Source: JAMXLO01 sp963812075
Lineage (GTDB): Bacteria > Pseudomonadota > Alphaproteobacteria > Acetobacterales > Acetobacteraceae
Assembly (NCBI GenBank): GCA_963812075.1
Contig: CAWETN010000014.1
Span: 89,602 to 153,601, forward strand
Reading direction: 5' to 3'
Length of the DNA stretch: 64,000 bases
A program made the position numbers and the translations under genes. The notes under the pieces are model-generated. The model was not told where the DNA came from, did no database searches, and saw only the letters and a program-made list of their open reading frames with translations. Position 1 is the first letter of the stretch. Each line of letters opens with the position of its first letter. Of this stretch, positions 25,859 to 35,404 are shown piece after piece.

Positions 25859-26767
25859 ATGGCAACGCACCACTTCCATCCCACCAAATACTTCAACGTC
25901 ATTGGGACAACCGACCCGTGCCTTCGGATCGCTGACGGTGACACGGTGGTGACCGATACGATCGACGCGTCCGGTCTGGATGCAAGCGAGGCTACCGTCG
26001 GCGAGCGGCCCAACCCAATGACGGGTCCATTCTTCATAGAAGGTGCCGAGCCGGGTGACACGTTAACTGTCCGCATCGACAGGCTGACACCGAGCCGGGC
26101 GACCGGTTGGACCTACTCTCCACTCGCCTTCACCGTGCTGGACCCGGCCGCGATTCCCGAGCGGCCTCCGCAGCAGCGTGTTGTCTGGGATATCGGTGGC
26201 AATAGCGGGACCGTGCGGCTGCGCGAACCATCGAAGGGCCTCGAGGCATTCGCGCCGCCACTTCAGCCTATGATCGGCTGCTTCGGGGTGGCGCCGGCGC
26301 GCGGCCAGGCTTTCTCCACGGCCACGAGTGCGCAGAACGGCGGCAACATGGATTACCGCCTGTTTTCACCGGGGACGACGGCCTGGTTCCCGGTATCGGT
26401 GCAGGGCGCGCTCTTCTATCTTGGCGACGGCCACGCCTGTCAGGGCGATGGAGAGATCACCGGCACCGGGATCGAGACCTCCTTCGAAATGGAAGTGACA
26501 TTCCGCGTCCTGAAGCGGACGATCAACTGGCCGCGGGGCGAGACCGCAGACGATATCTTCACTGTGGGCAATGCACGGCCACTTGATCAGGCGTTACAGC
26601 ATGCCACGACCGAGATGCTGCGCTGGCTTGGCGAGGACTACGGGCTGGATGCGCGCGCCGCCAGCCATTTGATGGGCCAGGTGGTCCGCTACGATGTCGG
26701 CAATGTCTTCAACCCCGCGTTCACGATCGGTTGCCGGATCGGCAAACGCTGGCTGACGAAGCAGTAG
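25859..26767 (+). CDS. Acetamidase/formamidase family protein
   Basis: 302 residues from ATG 25859. Family features in order: 'FHPTKYFNVIG' at the N-terminus, 'ANPMTGPFFIEGAEPGDTL'-like 'RPNPMTGPFFIEGAEPGDTL', 'MIGCFGVAP', 'GGNMDYR', 'VQGALFYLGDGHACQGDGEI' and 'ATTEMLRWLGEDYGLD'. The family hydrolyses short amides such as formamide or acetamide with metal-binding residues in the 'GDGHACQGDGE' loop. Single gene between dead dehydrogenase DNA and a convergent hydrolase. Confidence 0.88.
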   Translation: MATHHFHPTKYFNVIGTTDPCLRIADGDTVVTDTIDASGLDASEATVGERPNPMTGPFFIEGAEPGDTLTVRIDRLTPSRATGWTYSPLAFTVLDPAAIPERPPQQRVVWDIGGNSGTVRLREPSKGLEAFAPPLQPMIGCFGVAPARGQAFSTATSAQNGGNMDYRLFSPGTTAWFPVSVQGALFYLGDGHACQGDGEITGTGIETSFEMEVTFRVLKRTINWPRGETADDIFTVGNARPLDQALQHATTEMLRWLGEDYGLDARAASHLMGQVVRYDVGNVFNPAFTIGCRIGKRWLTKQ

Positions 26768-26958
26768 GGGGCGGAACGCGCCACGACTTCGAAAGCGTCA
26801 CTTCCGGACCAATCGCGATTCTGCTCCCGGCAGTATTTGCCGCAAGGCGACCTGTTGCCGGTTGCCGCCGCACCAAGCTCCGTGGAGGCCCGGTGTAGGG
26901 CGAAGTCAACCTGGGAACTCTCGCGTTGACGGGCGGATTAGCTTGGTCTGATCCGACG

Positions 26959-27744
26959 CTACTGGGCGGCAGCGGCCATGGTTCGCGTTCCCGCCACCGG
27001 TCGATACGCCCGCAGGAATGTGCGAACATGGCGCACCGCCAGCGGGATTTTATCCGGGGTGTCCTTCCACGGGTACAAGCTCACCTGCGCATTCGGTGCG
27101 AGACGCACGGTTTCCATGGCGACAGCATAGGGGTGCGCCGGCACGTCGTCCGGCAACACCAGAATGGGCGTCTGGCAGCCGCGCACGAAATCACGCGTCA
27201 CGGTATAAACGAAGTCGGCGCGGGCGCTGTACATGTTCGTCAGGAACTTATCGACCCTCTCCATCGTGATGTCGGGCCGGCGGGCGCACAGTTCCGGCCC
27301 CCAGGTCTTCATGTTGTTGTCGTAGGAAAGGCTGGGCATCTCTGGGCGCCAGCCGCTGGGCTGCGCCGGCACCGCCGCAATGACGCGGTCGCCCGCCCGC
27401 TGCAACATGTTCCAGATGAAGGGGCCGCCGATGCAGAAGCCGAGTACCAGGAATTCCCGAATGCCAAGGTGATCCATCAGGCCGATCTGATCGTCGGTAT
27501 AGGCGTCCCACGGCCGGTCGGCCTCTAGCGGACCTGAAGACTGGCCGCCCTTGGCGTTACGCAGATCTGCCGCGATAACGCGGAATTCGTCCTTGAATTC
27601 GTCGAACGGGTTGAATGGGTGGCTCGAGGTCGCCAGGCCCGCAACGGTCGAGTTCAGCCCGCCGCCGGGGATGACCAGCAATGGGAAGCCGGAGCCGGCC
27701 TCCTCGTAATGGATGCGAACGTCGCCTCTTTCGTAGAACGGCAT
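26959..27744 (-). CDS. Alpha/beta hydrolase with Cys at the nucleophile position
   Basis: 261 residues from ATG 27744. 'LLVIPGGGLNS' gives the oxyanion loop and 'VLGFCIGGPFIWNML' the nucleophile elbow, where the central residue is Cys instead of Ser, as in dienelactone hydrolases. The acid may be Asp in 'LVLPDDVPAHP' and the base His in 'VRHVRTFL'. Probably cotranscribed with the enoyl-CoA hydratase upstream (160 bp gap). Substrate unknown; a ring-opening or thioester step in degradation is plausible. Confidence 0.78.
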   Translation of the reverse strand: MPFYERGDVRIHYEEAGSGFPLLVIPGGGLNSTVAGLATSSHPFNPFDEFKDEFRVIAADLRNAKGGQSSGPLEADRPWDAYTDDQIGLMDHLGIREFLVLGFCIGGPFIWNMLQRAGDRVIAAVPAQPSGWRPEMPSLSYDNNMKTWGPELCARRPDITMERVDKFLTNMYSARADFVYTVTRDFVRGCQTPILVLPDDVPAHPYAVAMETVRLAPNAQVSLYPWKDTPDKIPLAVRHVRTFLRAYRPVAGTRTMAAAAQ

Positions 27745-27903
27745 AATGGTTTCTCCTTACGAACCGAGGTGTCGAGTAAGGCGTGACATGACCGGCCGCG
27801 CGTGAATCGAACCATGTCAGGCGCAAACCGGCGCGGTTTTCCGGGACGGCATTGCTCCAGCAATATCACCCAATTTTCGCGACCGCCAATACCCGGCCAA
27901 GAG

Positions 27904-28638
27904 TCAGGCTGGGAAGCGGCCCATCATCACCGACACGTCACGCGCCAACTCCAGCGCCTTGTCCATGTCCATCGACAGCGAGCGCTGGAAGACCCGTTTG
28001 GTCTGCCACAGTTGCAGCTTGTTCCAGCCCGCCAGGCGCTCCGCCAGGGCCGTCGCCTCTTCCAGCAATTTGTCGTCAGGTACGACCCGATTGACGAGCC
28101 CAAGTTCGTACGCGCGCCCGGGGAGCATGTTGTCGCACAGCGTCAGCAGTTCGAACGCGACCTTACGCCCCATCAGGTGCACCGCCTGTGCGGTGACAGT
28201 GGTGGCGGTCAGGCCAGCCTTCAACTCCGGATACCCGAAGCGGGCGCTTTCCGCCGCTACCACGAGGTCGCTCCCGAACGCGAGGCCGGCGCCGGCGCCC
28301 AAAGCATAACCATGCACGGCGGCGATGATGGGTTTGTCGATCCGGCCCAACAGTTTCGTGAGCGCGATGTTGGCATCTCCATGCCTGATCAGGTTCGACC
28401 GATTTTCCGCGGTCAGAGGCCGCGGCGTCGAGGTGTCGGCGCCCGCCGAGAATGCCCGCCCGGCGCCGCGCAGGATCACGACCGAAATATCGTCGTCCGC
28501 CTGAACCGCATGCAGCGCGTCAGTCAAGGCGTGCACGAGATCGGCATTGATCGCGTTCAGCTTGGCTGGGCGGTTCAGGGTCAGCAGGCGCACGGCGCCT
28601 TTGGTTTCGCTCAGCAGCACATAGTCGGGCGTCGTCAT
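27904..28638 (-). CDS. Enoyl-CoA hydratase/isomerase family protein
   Basis: 244 residues from ATG 28638 with AGGATCC upstream; an upstream ATG at 28680 is less likely. Crotonase signatures: 'GRAFSAGADTSTPRP' (first oxyanion-hole loop), 'AAVHGYALGAGAGLAFGSDL' (second) and 'GLTATTVTAQAVHLMGRKVA' where one catalytic Glu would be expected; the acidic residues are only partly conserved, so the exact reaction is open. It lies downstream of a dead thiolase gene and upstream of an alpha/beta hydrolase on the same strand: a degraded acyl-CoA catabolic operon. Confidence 0.85.
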   Translation of the reverse strand: MTTPDYVLLSETKGAVRLLTLNRPAKLNAINADLVHALTDALHAVQADDDISVVILRGAGRAFSAGADTSTPRPLTAENRSNLIRHGDANIALTKLLGRIDKPIIAAVHGYALGAGAGLAFGSDLVVAAESARFGYPELKAGLTATTVTAQAVHLMGRKVAFELLTLCDNMLPGRAYELGLVNRVVPDDKLLEEATALAERLAGWNKLQLWQTKRVFQRSLSMDMDKALELARDVSVMMGRFPA

Positions 28639-28738
28639 GTGAAGGATCCTCTGATCAAGTTGTCCGAGTTCGGCTATCATAACGAAGTACCCCGCACATC
28701 ACGCTGCCGGAATGGCCGGCGGCGATGGAGCAGCGCGG

Positions 28739-29235
28739 TCAGGTTGACGGGTACCGGTTCAGGGTCATCGTGGAGTGAAAATGCAGAATGCCGCCATTGC
28801 CGCTGACCAGCACGTGGTCGTTGCGTGGCACCTGACGCGCGCCGCCCTGGCCGCGCACCTGCACAACGGCCTCGGACAAAGGCGTGAAGGCCCACATGTA
28901 GTAACCAGACAGTTGACCGCCGCCGGTGTTGGTCGGGAGCGACCCGCCAGGCCCCAGCTTGCCGTCGGCGACAAAGGGGCCGCCTTCGCCCTTGGGGCAG
29001 AACCCGTAATCCTCCAGCGTCACCAGCACGGTGTAGGGTAGCAGTCATAGAGTTGGCACAATCCAATATCGTCGCGTGTGATGCCTGCCATGCGGAACGC
29101 CATCTCGCCGGACCGTTTCGCACCGATTTCAACCGCCGGATGTCGCGCGGTGTTCAGATTGTCGCCCGGTACACAGGTCGCGTAGCCCAATACATACACC
29201 GGCGGCTGCTTCAGATCGTGTAAGCGTTCTGATAA
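28739..29235 (-). pseudogene. Thiolase-fold gene, 5'-truncated and frameshifted
   Basis: The C-terminal third of a thiolase-like protein ('QPPVYVLGYATCVPGDNLNT', 'FRMAGITRDDIGLCQLYDCY' / 'LEDYGFCPKGEGGPFVADGK', 'GSLPTNTGGGQLSGYY', 'VSGNGGILHFHSTMTLNRYP'). One frame ends at 29020 just after 'LYDCYP' and a second continues from about 29030, so a single-base lesion splits it. The N-terminal two thirds are missing and replaced by IS256 DNA at about 29235. It is a divergent paralogue of the intact gene at 15758-16912. Confidence 0.78.
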
Positions 29236-29345
29236 CGTCACGACGCCACGCCGCCTCGCGCTCGCCACCCATGTTGCGCACCGCCAGCAGCACCTTCTGC
29301 CCATCGCGCCGAACGCCTAGCACCACCAGCAGCGAGATCGAGGTC
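29235..29345 (-). pseudogene. IS256-family transposase fragment
   Basis: 'VLGVRRDGQKVLLAVRNMGG' followed by 'EREAAWR' is the core of IS256/Mutator-type transposases, just after the first catalytic Asp. Only about 35 codons remain, cut by the dead thiolase on one side and by the IS630 copy 2 region on the other. Confidence 0.6.
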
Positions 29346-29381
29346 GCCTTGCCAGCGCCCGATCTCCTTATACCAGCCGCC

Positions 29382-29968
29382 TTATCCGGTCACCGTTTGG
29401 GCCCAGTTGCGTCTGGTGAGCGAGGCGATCCGGTCGGGCATTCGCATGAGCTTGTTCCAGCCATCACAACATGCGTCGATGATCGCCTCGTAGCCGTCCC
29501 AGACGCGGTGGCTGAGATCATTGCCGCGCATGAATTCCCAGACGTTTTCCATCGGATTTAATTCGGGCGCATAGGGCGGCAGCGGCAACAATACGATGTT
29601 CTTCGGTAGGTTCAGCCGCGGCGAGCTGTGCCAGCCCGCACCATCCAACACCAGTAGGGCGATGGCGCCGACCGAGACGTTGCGGCTGATCTCGGCCAGG
29701 TGCTGGTCCATGGCTTCGACGTTGACCTCCGGCATGACGATCGCGGCGCCGATGCAACGCTCCGGGCAGATCGCGCCGAACAGATAGGCCCATTCAAAGC
29801 GGCGATCACGTAGGGCGCGGGGACGCGAACCACGCTTCGCCCAGACACGGGTCAGTGTTCCCTGCTGACCGACCCGGGCCTCGTCGGTGAACCAGATCTC
29901 CACCGGTCTGCCGAGCGCTTCCGCCGGCAGGGCGGCGGTCACGAGATCGGCGAAGCGGCGTCGAAAAC
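29382..29968 (-). CDS. IS630 transposase, frame B (copy 2)
   Basis: DDE half: 'VEIWFTDEARVGQQGTLTRV' (Asp), 'ALLVLDGAGWHSS' (Asp), 'LPPYAPELNPMENVWEFMRG' (Glu). An ATG/GTG at 29942 could start it but would omit the DNA-binding domain; readthrough by frameshift from frame A is more likely. Confidence 0.78.
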
Positions 29969-30448
29969 CGCTTGTTCCTCGGGCTTGCTCAAAGGGTGCT
30001 GTGGACGCACCGACAACCGTCGGAATAACAGCCTGCGCAGCAGCTTGCCCACCGTGCGCTCGTGCAGCTGGACGCCAAATACCCGCGCGATCCGCAGTTG
30101 CAGATCAACACAGCGCCAGCGCACGACACCGTCCCGTGCGAAGTCTGGCCCCTGCGCAATCCAGTCCGCCACCTGCGCCTGCTGCTCGTCCGACAGCCGC
30201 GGGCGCGGGCCGTTGCGGCGCGGCCGGTCGGACAGACCCTCCAGCCCCAAGGCATTGTAACGGTGCACCCAATCGCACAGCGTCTGGCGATCCATCCCGC
30301 ACGCCTCGGACGCCGCCTCCCGCGACCAGTCGTCCAGCACCAAGCCGATCGCCAGCATCCGGCGCGCCGCTTTCGCCTCCTTGGTTCGCGCCGACGCCTC
30401 GCGCAGTTCACTCGCCGACAGCTCCAAACGCGTGATCGCTACCGTCAT
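29939..30448 (-). CDS. IS630 transposase, frame A (copy 2)
   Basis: 169 residues: 'ARRMLAIGLVLDDWSREAAS' and 'CGMDRQTLCDWVHRYNALGL' form the helix-turn-helix, then 'RVFGVQLHERTVGKLLRRLL'. The frame closes shortly after 'KPEEQAVFDAA'. A -1 slip at a GTTTTC stretch near 29968 joins it to frame B. Confidence 0.78.
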   Translation of the reverse strand: MTVAITRLELSASELREASARTKEAKAARRMLAIGLVLDDWSREAASEACGMDRQTLCDWVHRYNALGLEGLSDRPRRNGPRPRLSDEQQAQVADWIAQGPDFARDGVVRWRCVDLQLRIARVFGVQLHERTVGKLLRRLLFRRLSVRPQHPLSKPEEQAVFDAASPIS

Positions 30449-30538
30449 CGCAGTCCCCTATCTCCGCTGAGGACTACGAATCACACGTCGCCGCGTCGCG
30501 CCGATTTACCATCGAGTCAACGGTCCGGCCGGTTGGTA

Positions 30539-30798
30539 TTATAGGTGATTTGCTGCATCAGTTGCCGTTCCGAGCGGATCGTGAACAAGGCCTGCAGCAG
30601 CAGTGCACGCAGTAGCTTCTCCGGCGGGATCGAAGGTCGGCCGGTGTCCGCGTAGATCGACGCGAATGCCGGGGACAGTCGATCCAATGCCGCATTCACC
30701 AACAGGCGGATCGCCCGCAACGGATGATCCTCGGGCACCGAACTCTCCGGGCTCGCGTAACTGAACAGCTTGCCAGTCTGGCGGTCCGCCCCGCGCAT
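30539..30798 (-). pseudogene. N-terminal fragment of an IS5/IS1182-type transposase
   Basis: 'FSYASPESSVPEDHPLRAIR' and 'GRPSIPPEKLLRALLLQALF' followed by 'TIRSERQLMQQITYN' is the beginning of a DDE transposase of the IS5/IS1182 type. It is cut exactly at the end of IS630 copy 2; the expected continuation ('LLFRWFVGL'-like) is not found on the other side of the IS630, so DNA was also lost. Confidence 0.72.
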
Positions 30799-31199
30799 CC
30801 TTGGCTGTCCCCGCTCTTTGACAGCTCGACAGAATCAATCGATCCCGGTTCGGGCAAGGCCTTTTTCCGCAGCCTGCTAAGGCAGAATCATAGAACGACC
30901 ATGCGAGGCGGTTCAAATTCAGTCGATTGATCAGCCGGCGTATTCCCGTTGGGAGTACGTAATGTAGATCCAACATCTTAATGAGGCAGGGCTGCGCAAA
31001 TTCTTGTTGCCCTTCGTTAAGCCCCCATGCCACCCCCGCCCGGGCATGCCGAGCGTGATGACGTCGTGACATGGCACTGGTCGCTGGCGCTGGTTCCGCC
31101 CGTCGCCAGTTCCCAGCATGCCGCTCAGCCAAAAGCCAATGACGGGCACCAGGAGCTCACTGGCCTCGTTCCACGGCACCTACCGGCGAGACTGAACTT
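30799..31199. other. Spacer without recognisable gene
   Basis: Short open frames on both strands show no family resemblance. The stretch 30900-31020 is AT-richer than the rest. Confidence 0.35.
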
Positions 31200-32198
31200 T
31201 CAGAGACCGAGCTTGCCGGACGGGCTGGCCTTCCCAAGCTTGGCCCGCCGGACATAACCCCGCATCGTGGTCAGGCTTCGGTGTCGGGTGTGGCCCATGA
31301 TCTCTTCGTCGGGCACGCCGTTCTTGTAGGCCGTGGTCACGAACCCGGCCCGCATGCCGTGCGGCGTGATCGGCTCCATGAGTGTGCCTTTGACGCCCGC
31401 GGCCGCGGCCCGGCGGCGCAGGATCTGGCGGACCGCATCCGGGTGGAGCCGCCTGGAACCGACGGTCCCGGCGTGAGTGACACGACGAAACACCGGGCCA
31501 TCCGCGATTTCCGCCAACTTGAGCCAGGTGCGCAGTGCCCGAACCGGGCAGGTGGCCTCGTCGGCGCCCGACATGATGCCGATCTCGGCACCTGCGCCAG
31601 AGGCATCCGTCTTCGAGCGGGGGATCATCAGCCGGATGCCGCCGGAGGTCGACCGCAGGTGGTCGACGTCGATCGCCACCAGTTCCGAGCGCCGGAGGGC
31701 ACCGGCGAAACCGATGAGCAGCAGCGCACGGTCCCGAACGCCGGCGAGATCATCGCCGCACACCCCGACGAGTCGCTTGATCTCCGCGGTGGTCAGGGCG
31801 GCCGAACGGCGCCCCGGTTCGCCGTGGGTGCGAGCGATGCCGCGCAACGTTTCGCGGATCGCCGGGTGTTTGGTGTCGAGAGGGTGCAGGGCGATCCGGT
31901 GGGCACGCGCGATGGCTGCCACTCTGCGCCGCAAAGTCGGCATGGCATAGCCAAGGCCGGCGGCTGCCAGGTAGGCGCCAACCGTCTCCGCCGTGGCGGG
32001 CATGGGGCGGAGCCCGTTCGTCTCGCACCAAGCCTTGAAATTCGCCAGATCGGTGGCATAGGCGCGCAGGGTGGACGGCGCATCCGCGGCCGCCTGATAG
32101 GCTTTGGCCTTTGCCATGGAGAGTGCGCGCCGGGGTGTGGGCGGCCTTTCACCCTCGGGCAGGCGCGCTAGTTGTCGTGCTCTGGCATCATCGACCAC
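31200..32198 (-). CDS. Tyrosine recombinase / site-specific integrase
   Basis: 332 residues from GTG 32198, chosen because the truncated copy at 51815 has an ATG at the matching position. N-terminal SAM-like domain 'STLRAYATDLANFKAWCETN', then the catalytic domain with Arg in 'GFAGALRRSELVAI', the H-x-x-R box 'ITPHGMRAGFVT', His in 'IMGHTRHRSLTTMRGY' with the nucleophilic Tyr at its end. All key residues are present, so it should be active. No excisionase or phage genes are adjacent. Upstream DNA shares a short conserved stretch (ACTCGGGAA...TTATC) with the second copy. Confidence 0.88.
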   Translation of the reverse strand: MVDDARARQLARLPEGERPPTPRRALSMAKAKAYQAAADAPSTLRAYATDLANFKAWCETNGLRPMPATAETVGAYLAAAGLGYAMPTLRRRVAAIARAHRIALHPLDTKHPAIRETLRGIARTHGEPGRRSAALTTAEIKRLVGVCGDDLAGVRDRALLLIGFAGALRRSELVAIDVDHLRSTSGGIRLMIPRSKTDASGAGAEIGIMSGADEATCPVRALRTWLKLAEIADGPVFRRVTHAGTVGSRRLHPDAVRQILRRRAAAAGVKGTLMEPITPHGMRAGFVTTAYKNGVPDEEIMGHTRHRSLTTMRGYVRRAKLGKASPSGKLGL

Positions 32199-32838
32199 GC
32201 CCAATGTAACCACAGAAAAGAAAACTCGGGAACAACGATTATCGCGTGTTCCTTCGCAGTGTGCCGCCCATGCCTTGCGTGAGATCGCTTTGGTTTGCGA
32301 TGACATGGCGGGCAAATTCCTCCGGTTCGGGCTACACCGCCGCCAGGCCGGTTTTTGGGGGCCTTGGACGCAACGCGTCGAACTGAGATCATCCGACGTT
32401 GCCGTGAGTCCAGGAAGAGCTTCCGCCATGAGCACGACATCGCCTGCGATGCCTCTACAACCACCATCAGTGGAAGCGGTCATCAGGCGCCGTAATCCCT
32501 TGCGCGATGAGTACAAAGAGGTCATCGAACCTGTCGAGCATTGGTGTCCCTCAGGATTGGGTCGAGGACGTCAGAAGCGTGACCGAGGACGTGTTTCTCG
32601 CTCTGTCCGATCACCTGCCGGGCGAGGCCTCCGAGGCGCTGTGCCCGACGAAGTCGTCAATCGACGGCGCCCCCCGCGCGCAGAAGGGAGATCGACGTGA
32701 TCATAGCTTACCTCCTCGCCTCCATGATCGATGGAACGGTGATCGAAGTGTGTCGACCTGGCAATACACCTTTGCATCAATGCAAGATTCGCCTAAGTTG
32801 GACGGCACAAACGACCTAAATATCGAGGGGAAACGCAA
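32199..32838. other. Spacer between divergent integrase and transporter genes
   Basis: 640 bp. The 32199-32260 part holds the integrase promoter region that is partly conserved at 51815-51870. No gene is recognised elsewhere; the end carries the ribosome site (GAGGGGAAA) of the first binding-protein gene. Confidence 0.4.
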
Positions 32839-34027
32839 ATGCCGATGACTCGCCGAGGATTCACGTTGGGCGCTTCGCTGGCTGCCGGATCGGGCATTCT
32901 GGCACGCCCTGCTCTGGCCGATACCTCACCGATTGTGATCGGCTACCCAGCCGCGCTGACGGGTCCGAGTTCCGCGCCGGGCGTCGGCAACAATCGTGGC
33001 GTGATGTTTGCGGTCGAGACAATCAATGCGTCCGGCGGCGTGAAAGGCCGGCAGATCGAGGTTGTGACGCGCGATACCCAAGGTGACCCGACCAAGGCGG
33101 TGAACGCGGTACAGGAAATGATGGCCAGCTACACTGTTCATGCCATATGGGGCCCGAACAACTCCGGGGAATCGCTGGCCACAACACCCATCATCTCGCG
33201 CCGGAACATTCCCAACATCCACTCATGCGGCATCTCGTCACTGATTGATGCTAAGAAATTCCCAAATGCCTACCGTATCTCCCCAAGCAACGACCAGGCC
33301 GCCGATCCGCCCCGGCTGTACCTGTCAGAAGATACTGAAGATCAATGAGGTCGCCATCATCGGCGACAGCACCGGATTCGGCACGATGATGGTGGGTGAT
33401 TCGACCAACAACTTCAAGCAGAACGGCGCACAGGTCGTGTACCAGGCGCAGATCGACGCCACCCAGCCGGACATGATGCCGGACATGCTGCGCATGCGAG
33501 CGTCCGGCGCGCAGGCGGTCGTGGTATGGACCGTCTCGACCGGCATGATCGCTCGGATGCTTAACGCGCGCGGCGCAATGGGCTGGGACGTGCCGTTCGT
33601 TGGGCACCAGGCCATGGGATCCGGCGAGGTGGGCAAGCTGCTCGACAAGCCGTCGAACTGGGAAAAGGTCTACATACTGGGCTTCAGGAGTTGCAGCTTC
33701 GACGAAGCCGGGAAGCTGCCGGTGCGGACGCAGGAGTTTGTCGACCGCGTCAAGGGCAAGATACGGCTCGACGACACCTCGCTGTGGTGGGTGGTTTCCG
33801 CCTACGACGCCATTGATCTGATCGCCAAGGCGGTTGCCAAGACGGATTCGACTTCGCCGAAAGACATCATCGACCACTGGAACTCGCTGCGTCGATACCC
33901 TGGACTATTCGGCACCTACACTTATACGGTGGACCAGCATAACGGCTATCCGACCGATGAGATCGTGATGTCGCTGGCCAACTCCGCACACGACGGTGCC
34001 TTCACCCTGGCGCCCGGCTACGGCTAG
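32839..34027 (+). pseudogene. HAAT-type ABC transporter substrate-binding protein 1, frameshifted
   Basis: From ATG 32839 a Tat-like leader ('TRRGFTLGASLAAG') precedes a type-1 periplasmic-binding fold ('IVIGYPAALTGPSSAPG', 'RDTQGDPTKAVNAVQEM', 'AIWGPNNSGESLATTP'). The frame ends early at 33347, while the correct continuation ('KILKINEVAIIGDSTGFGTM' to 'HDGAFTLAPGYG') runs in another frame to 34027. The total is 3n+1, consistent with one extra base near 33331. Either a young pseudogene or a sequencing error. Close paralogue of the next gene. Confidence 0.82.
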
Positions 34028-34206
34028 CGCCCAATGCCCACCCATTGTGGGCATGACCGCGGAGGCCTCCAGGGCAGAGTTGCGCACATACGCCGAGCGG
34101 TTCGGTTGCGCGCACCAACGCACCCTGTATGTTGGCGAAGGTAGCCAATGATACCATCGCGGAGGTGATCCGACCGCCCGCGCCGACAAGCGAATTGGAG
34201 GAAACT

Positions 34207-35400
34207 ATGGCAATGACGCGTCGCCGGTTCGCGGCGGGGTCGGTCGGTAGTCTTGGGCTGGCCGCAACCGGCCTGGCGCGTCCGGCGATCGCCGAGGGCG
34301 GACCGATCCTGATCGGCTGGATGGGAGCGTTGACCGGACCCTTGGCGGCGCCCTCGATCGGCTTCGAACGCGGCACCACATGGGTGGTCGAGCAGATCAA
34401 CGGTGGCGGCGGCATCAAGGGGCGCAAGGTCGAGATCGTTGCACGCGATACCCAGGGCGATCCCACCAAGGCGGTCAACGCGACACAGGAACTGATCGCA
34501 CGTCAGAAGGTGCATGCGATCTGGGGGCCGCCGAACTCGGGCAAGTCGCTGGCAACGACGCCCATCATGGCGCGAGCGAAGATGCCGAACCTGCACCCGT
34601 GCGTGGTGAATTCGCTGATCGATCCCGAGAAGTACCCGAATGCCTTTCGGCTCGCCCCGTCGAACACGCAGTGGGACGATGCGGTGCGCAACTACTGCCT
34701 CAACGTGCTGAAGATCCGCGAGGTGGCGATTTTCGGCGATTCCACCGGCTACGGCACCTCCGCGGTGAAGGACTCGGTCGCGGGATTCACCAAGGACAAT
34801 GCCAAGATCGTCTACAGCGGCGTGATCGACCCGAACCAGTCCGACGTGACCCCGGATCTGCTGCGGATGCGCGAGGCCGGAGCGAAGGTGCTGGTGTGCT
34901 GGAGCGTCACCACGGGTCTCAATTCCCGCATCATGAACGCACGCGCCGCGATCAACTGGGACGTGCCGATCGTCGGCCATCCCGCGCTGGGCACCGGTGA
35001 GGTGGGCAAGCTGGTGGACAAGCCGACCAACTGGGCCAACGTCTACATGGTCGGCTACAGGAGCTGCAGCTTCGGCGCCGACGGCAGACTGCCGCCGCGC
35101 ACGCAGGACTTCGTCGAGCGGGTGAAGGGCAAGATAGAACTCACCGACAGCGTGCTGTGGTGGGTGACGGTGGCCGTGGATGCGATCAACCTGATTGGCC
35201 AGTCGGTCGGCGAGACCGGTTCCACCGAGCCCGACGCGTTCGTCCGCTACTTCAACGCGCTCGACCGCTACCCGGGTCTGTTCGGCGACTACAGCTTCTC
35301 GCCGCAGCAGCACAACGGCTTTCCTACCGAACAGGTGGTGATGTCGGCGGCCAACTCGCAGCGCGACGGCGCATATGCATTGGCTCCGGGCTACGCTTGA
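34207..35400 (+). CDS. HAAT-type ABC transporter substrate-binding protein 2
   Basis: 397 residues from ATG 34207 (GGAGGAAA upstream), the only intact member of the three paralogues. Tat-like leader 'TRRRFAAGSVGSLGLAATG' with cleavage near 'AIAEG'. Leu/Ile/Val-binding-type fold: 'ILIGWMGALTGPLAAPS', 'GGIKGRKVEIVARDTQGDPT', 'AIWGPPNSGKSLATTPIMA', 'VAIFGDSTGYGTS', 'MREAGAKVLVCWSVTTGL', ending 'RDGAYALAPGYA'. Ligand not deducible; such proteins in soil bacteria bind amino acids, amides or aromatic acids. Followed after 4 bases by the permease gene. Confidence 0.9.
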   Translation: MAMTRRRFAAGSVGSLGLAATGLARPAIAEGGPILIGWMGALTGPLAAPSIGFERGTTWVVEQINGGGGIKGRKVEIVARDTQGDPTKAVNATQELIARQKVHAIWGPPNSGKSLATTPIMARAKMPNLHPCVVNSLIDPEKYPNAFRLAPSNTQWDDAVRNYCLNVLKIREVAIFGDSTGYGTSAVKDSVAGFTKDNAKIVYSGVIDPNQSDVTPDLLRMREAGAKVLVCWSVTTGLNSRIMNARAAINWDVPIVGHPALGTGEVGKLVDKPTNWANVYMVGYRSCSFGADGRLPPRTQDFVERVKGKIELTDSVLWWVTVAVDAINLIGQSVGETGSTEPDAFVRYFNALDRYPGLFGDYSFSPQQHNGFPTEQVVMSAANSQRDGAYALAPGYA

Positions 35401-35404
35401 ACCA

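Larger units (their letters stand above)
29373..30536 (-). mobile_element. IS630-family element, copy 2
   Basis: 1164 bp between TA at 29371-29372 and TA at 30537-30538. Ends CCAGCCGCC... and inverse CCAACCGGCC... are imperfect inverted repeats like those of copy 1, but the sequence is clearly a different element. It sits between an IS256 scrap and an IS5-type N-terminal scrap. Confidence 0.8.

Noticed and set aside
30799..31199. 82-codon minus-strand frame as a gene
   Set aside because: No homology, no ribosome site, overlapped by another frame; likely chance.
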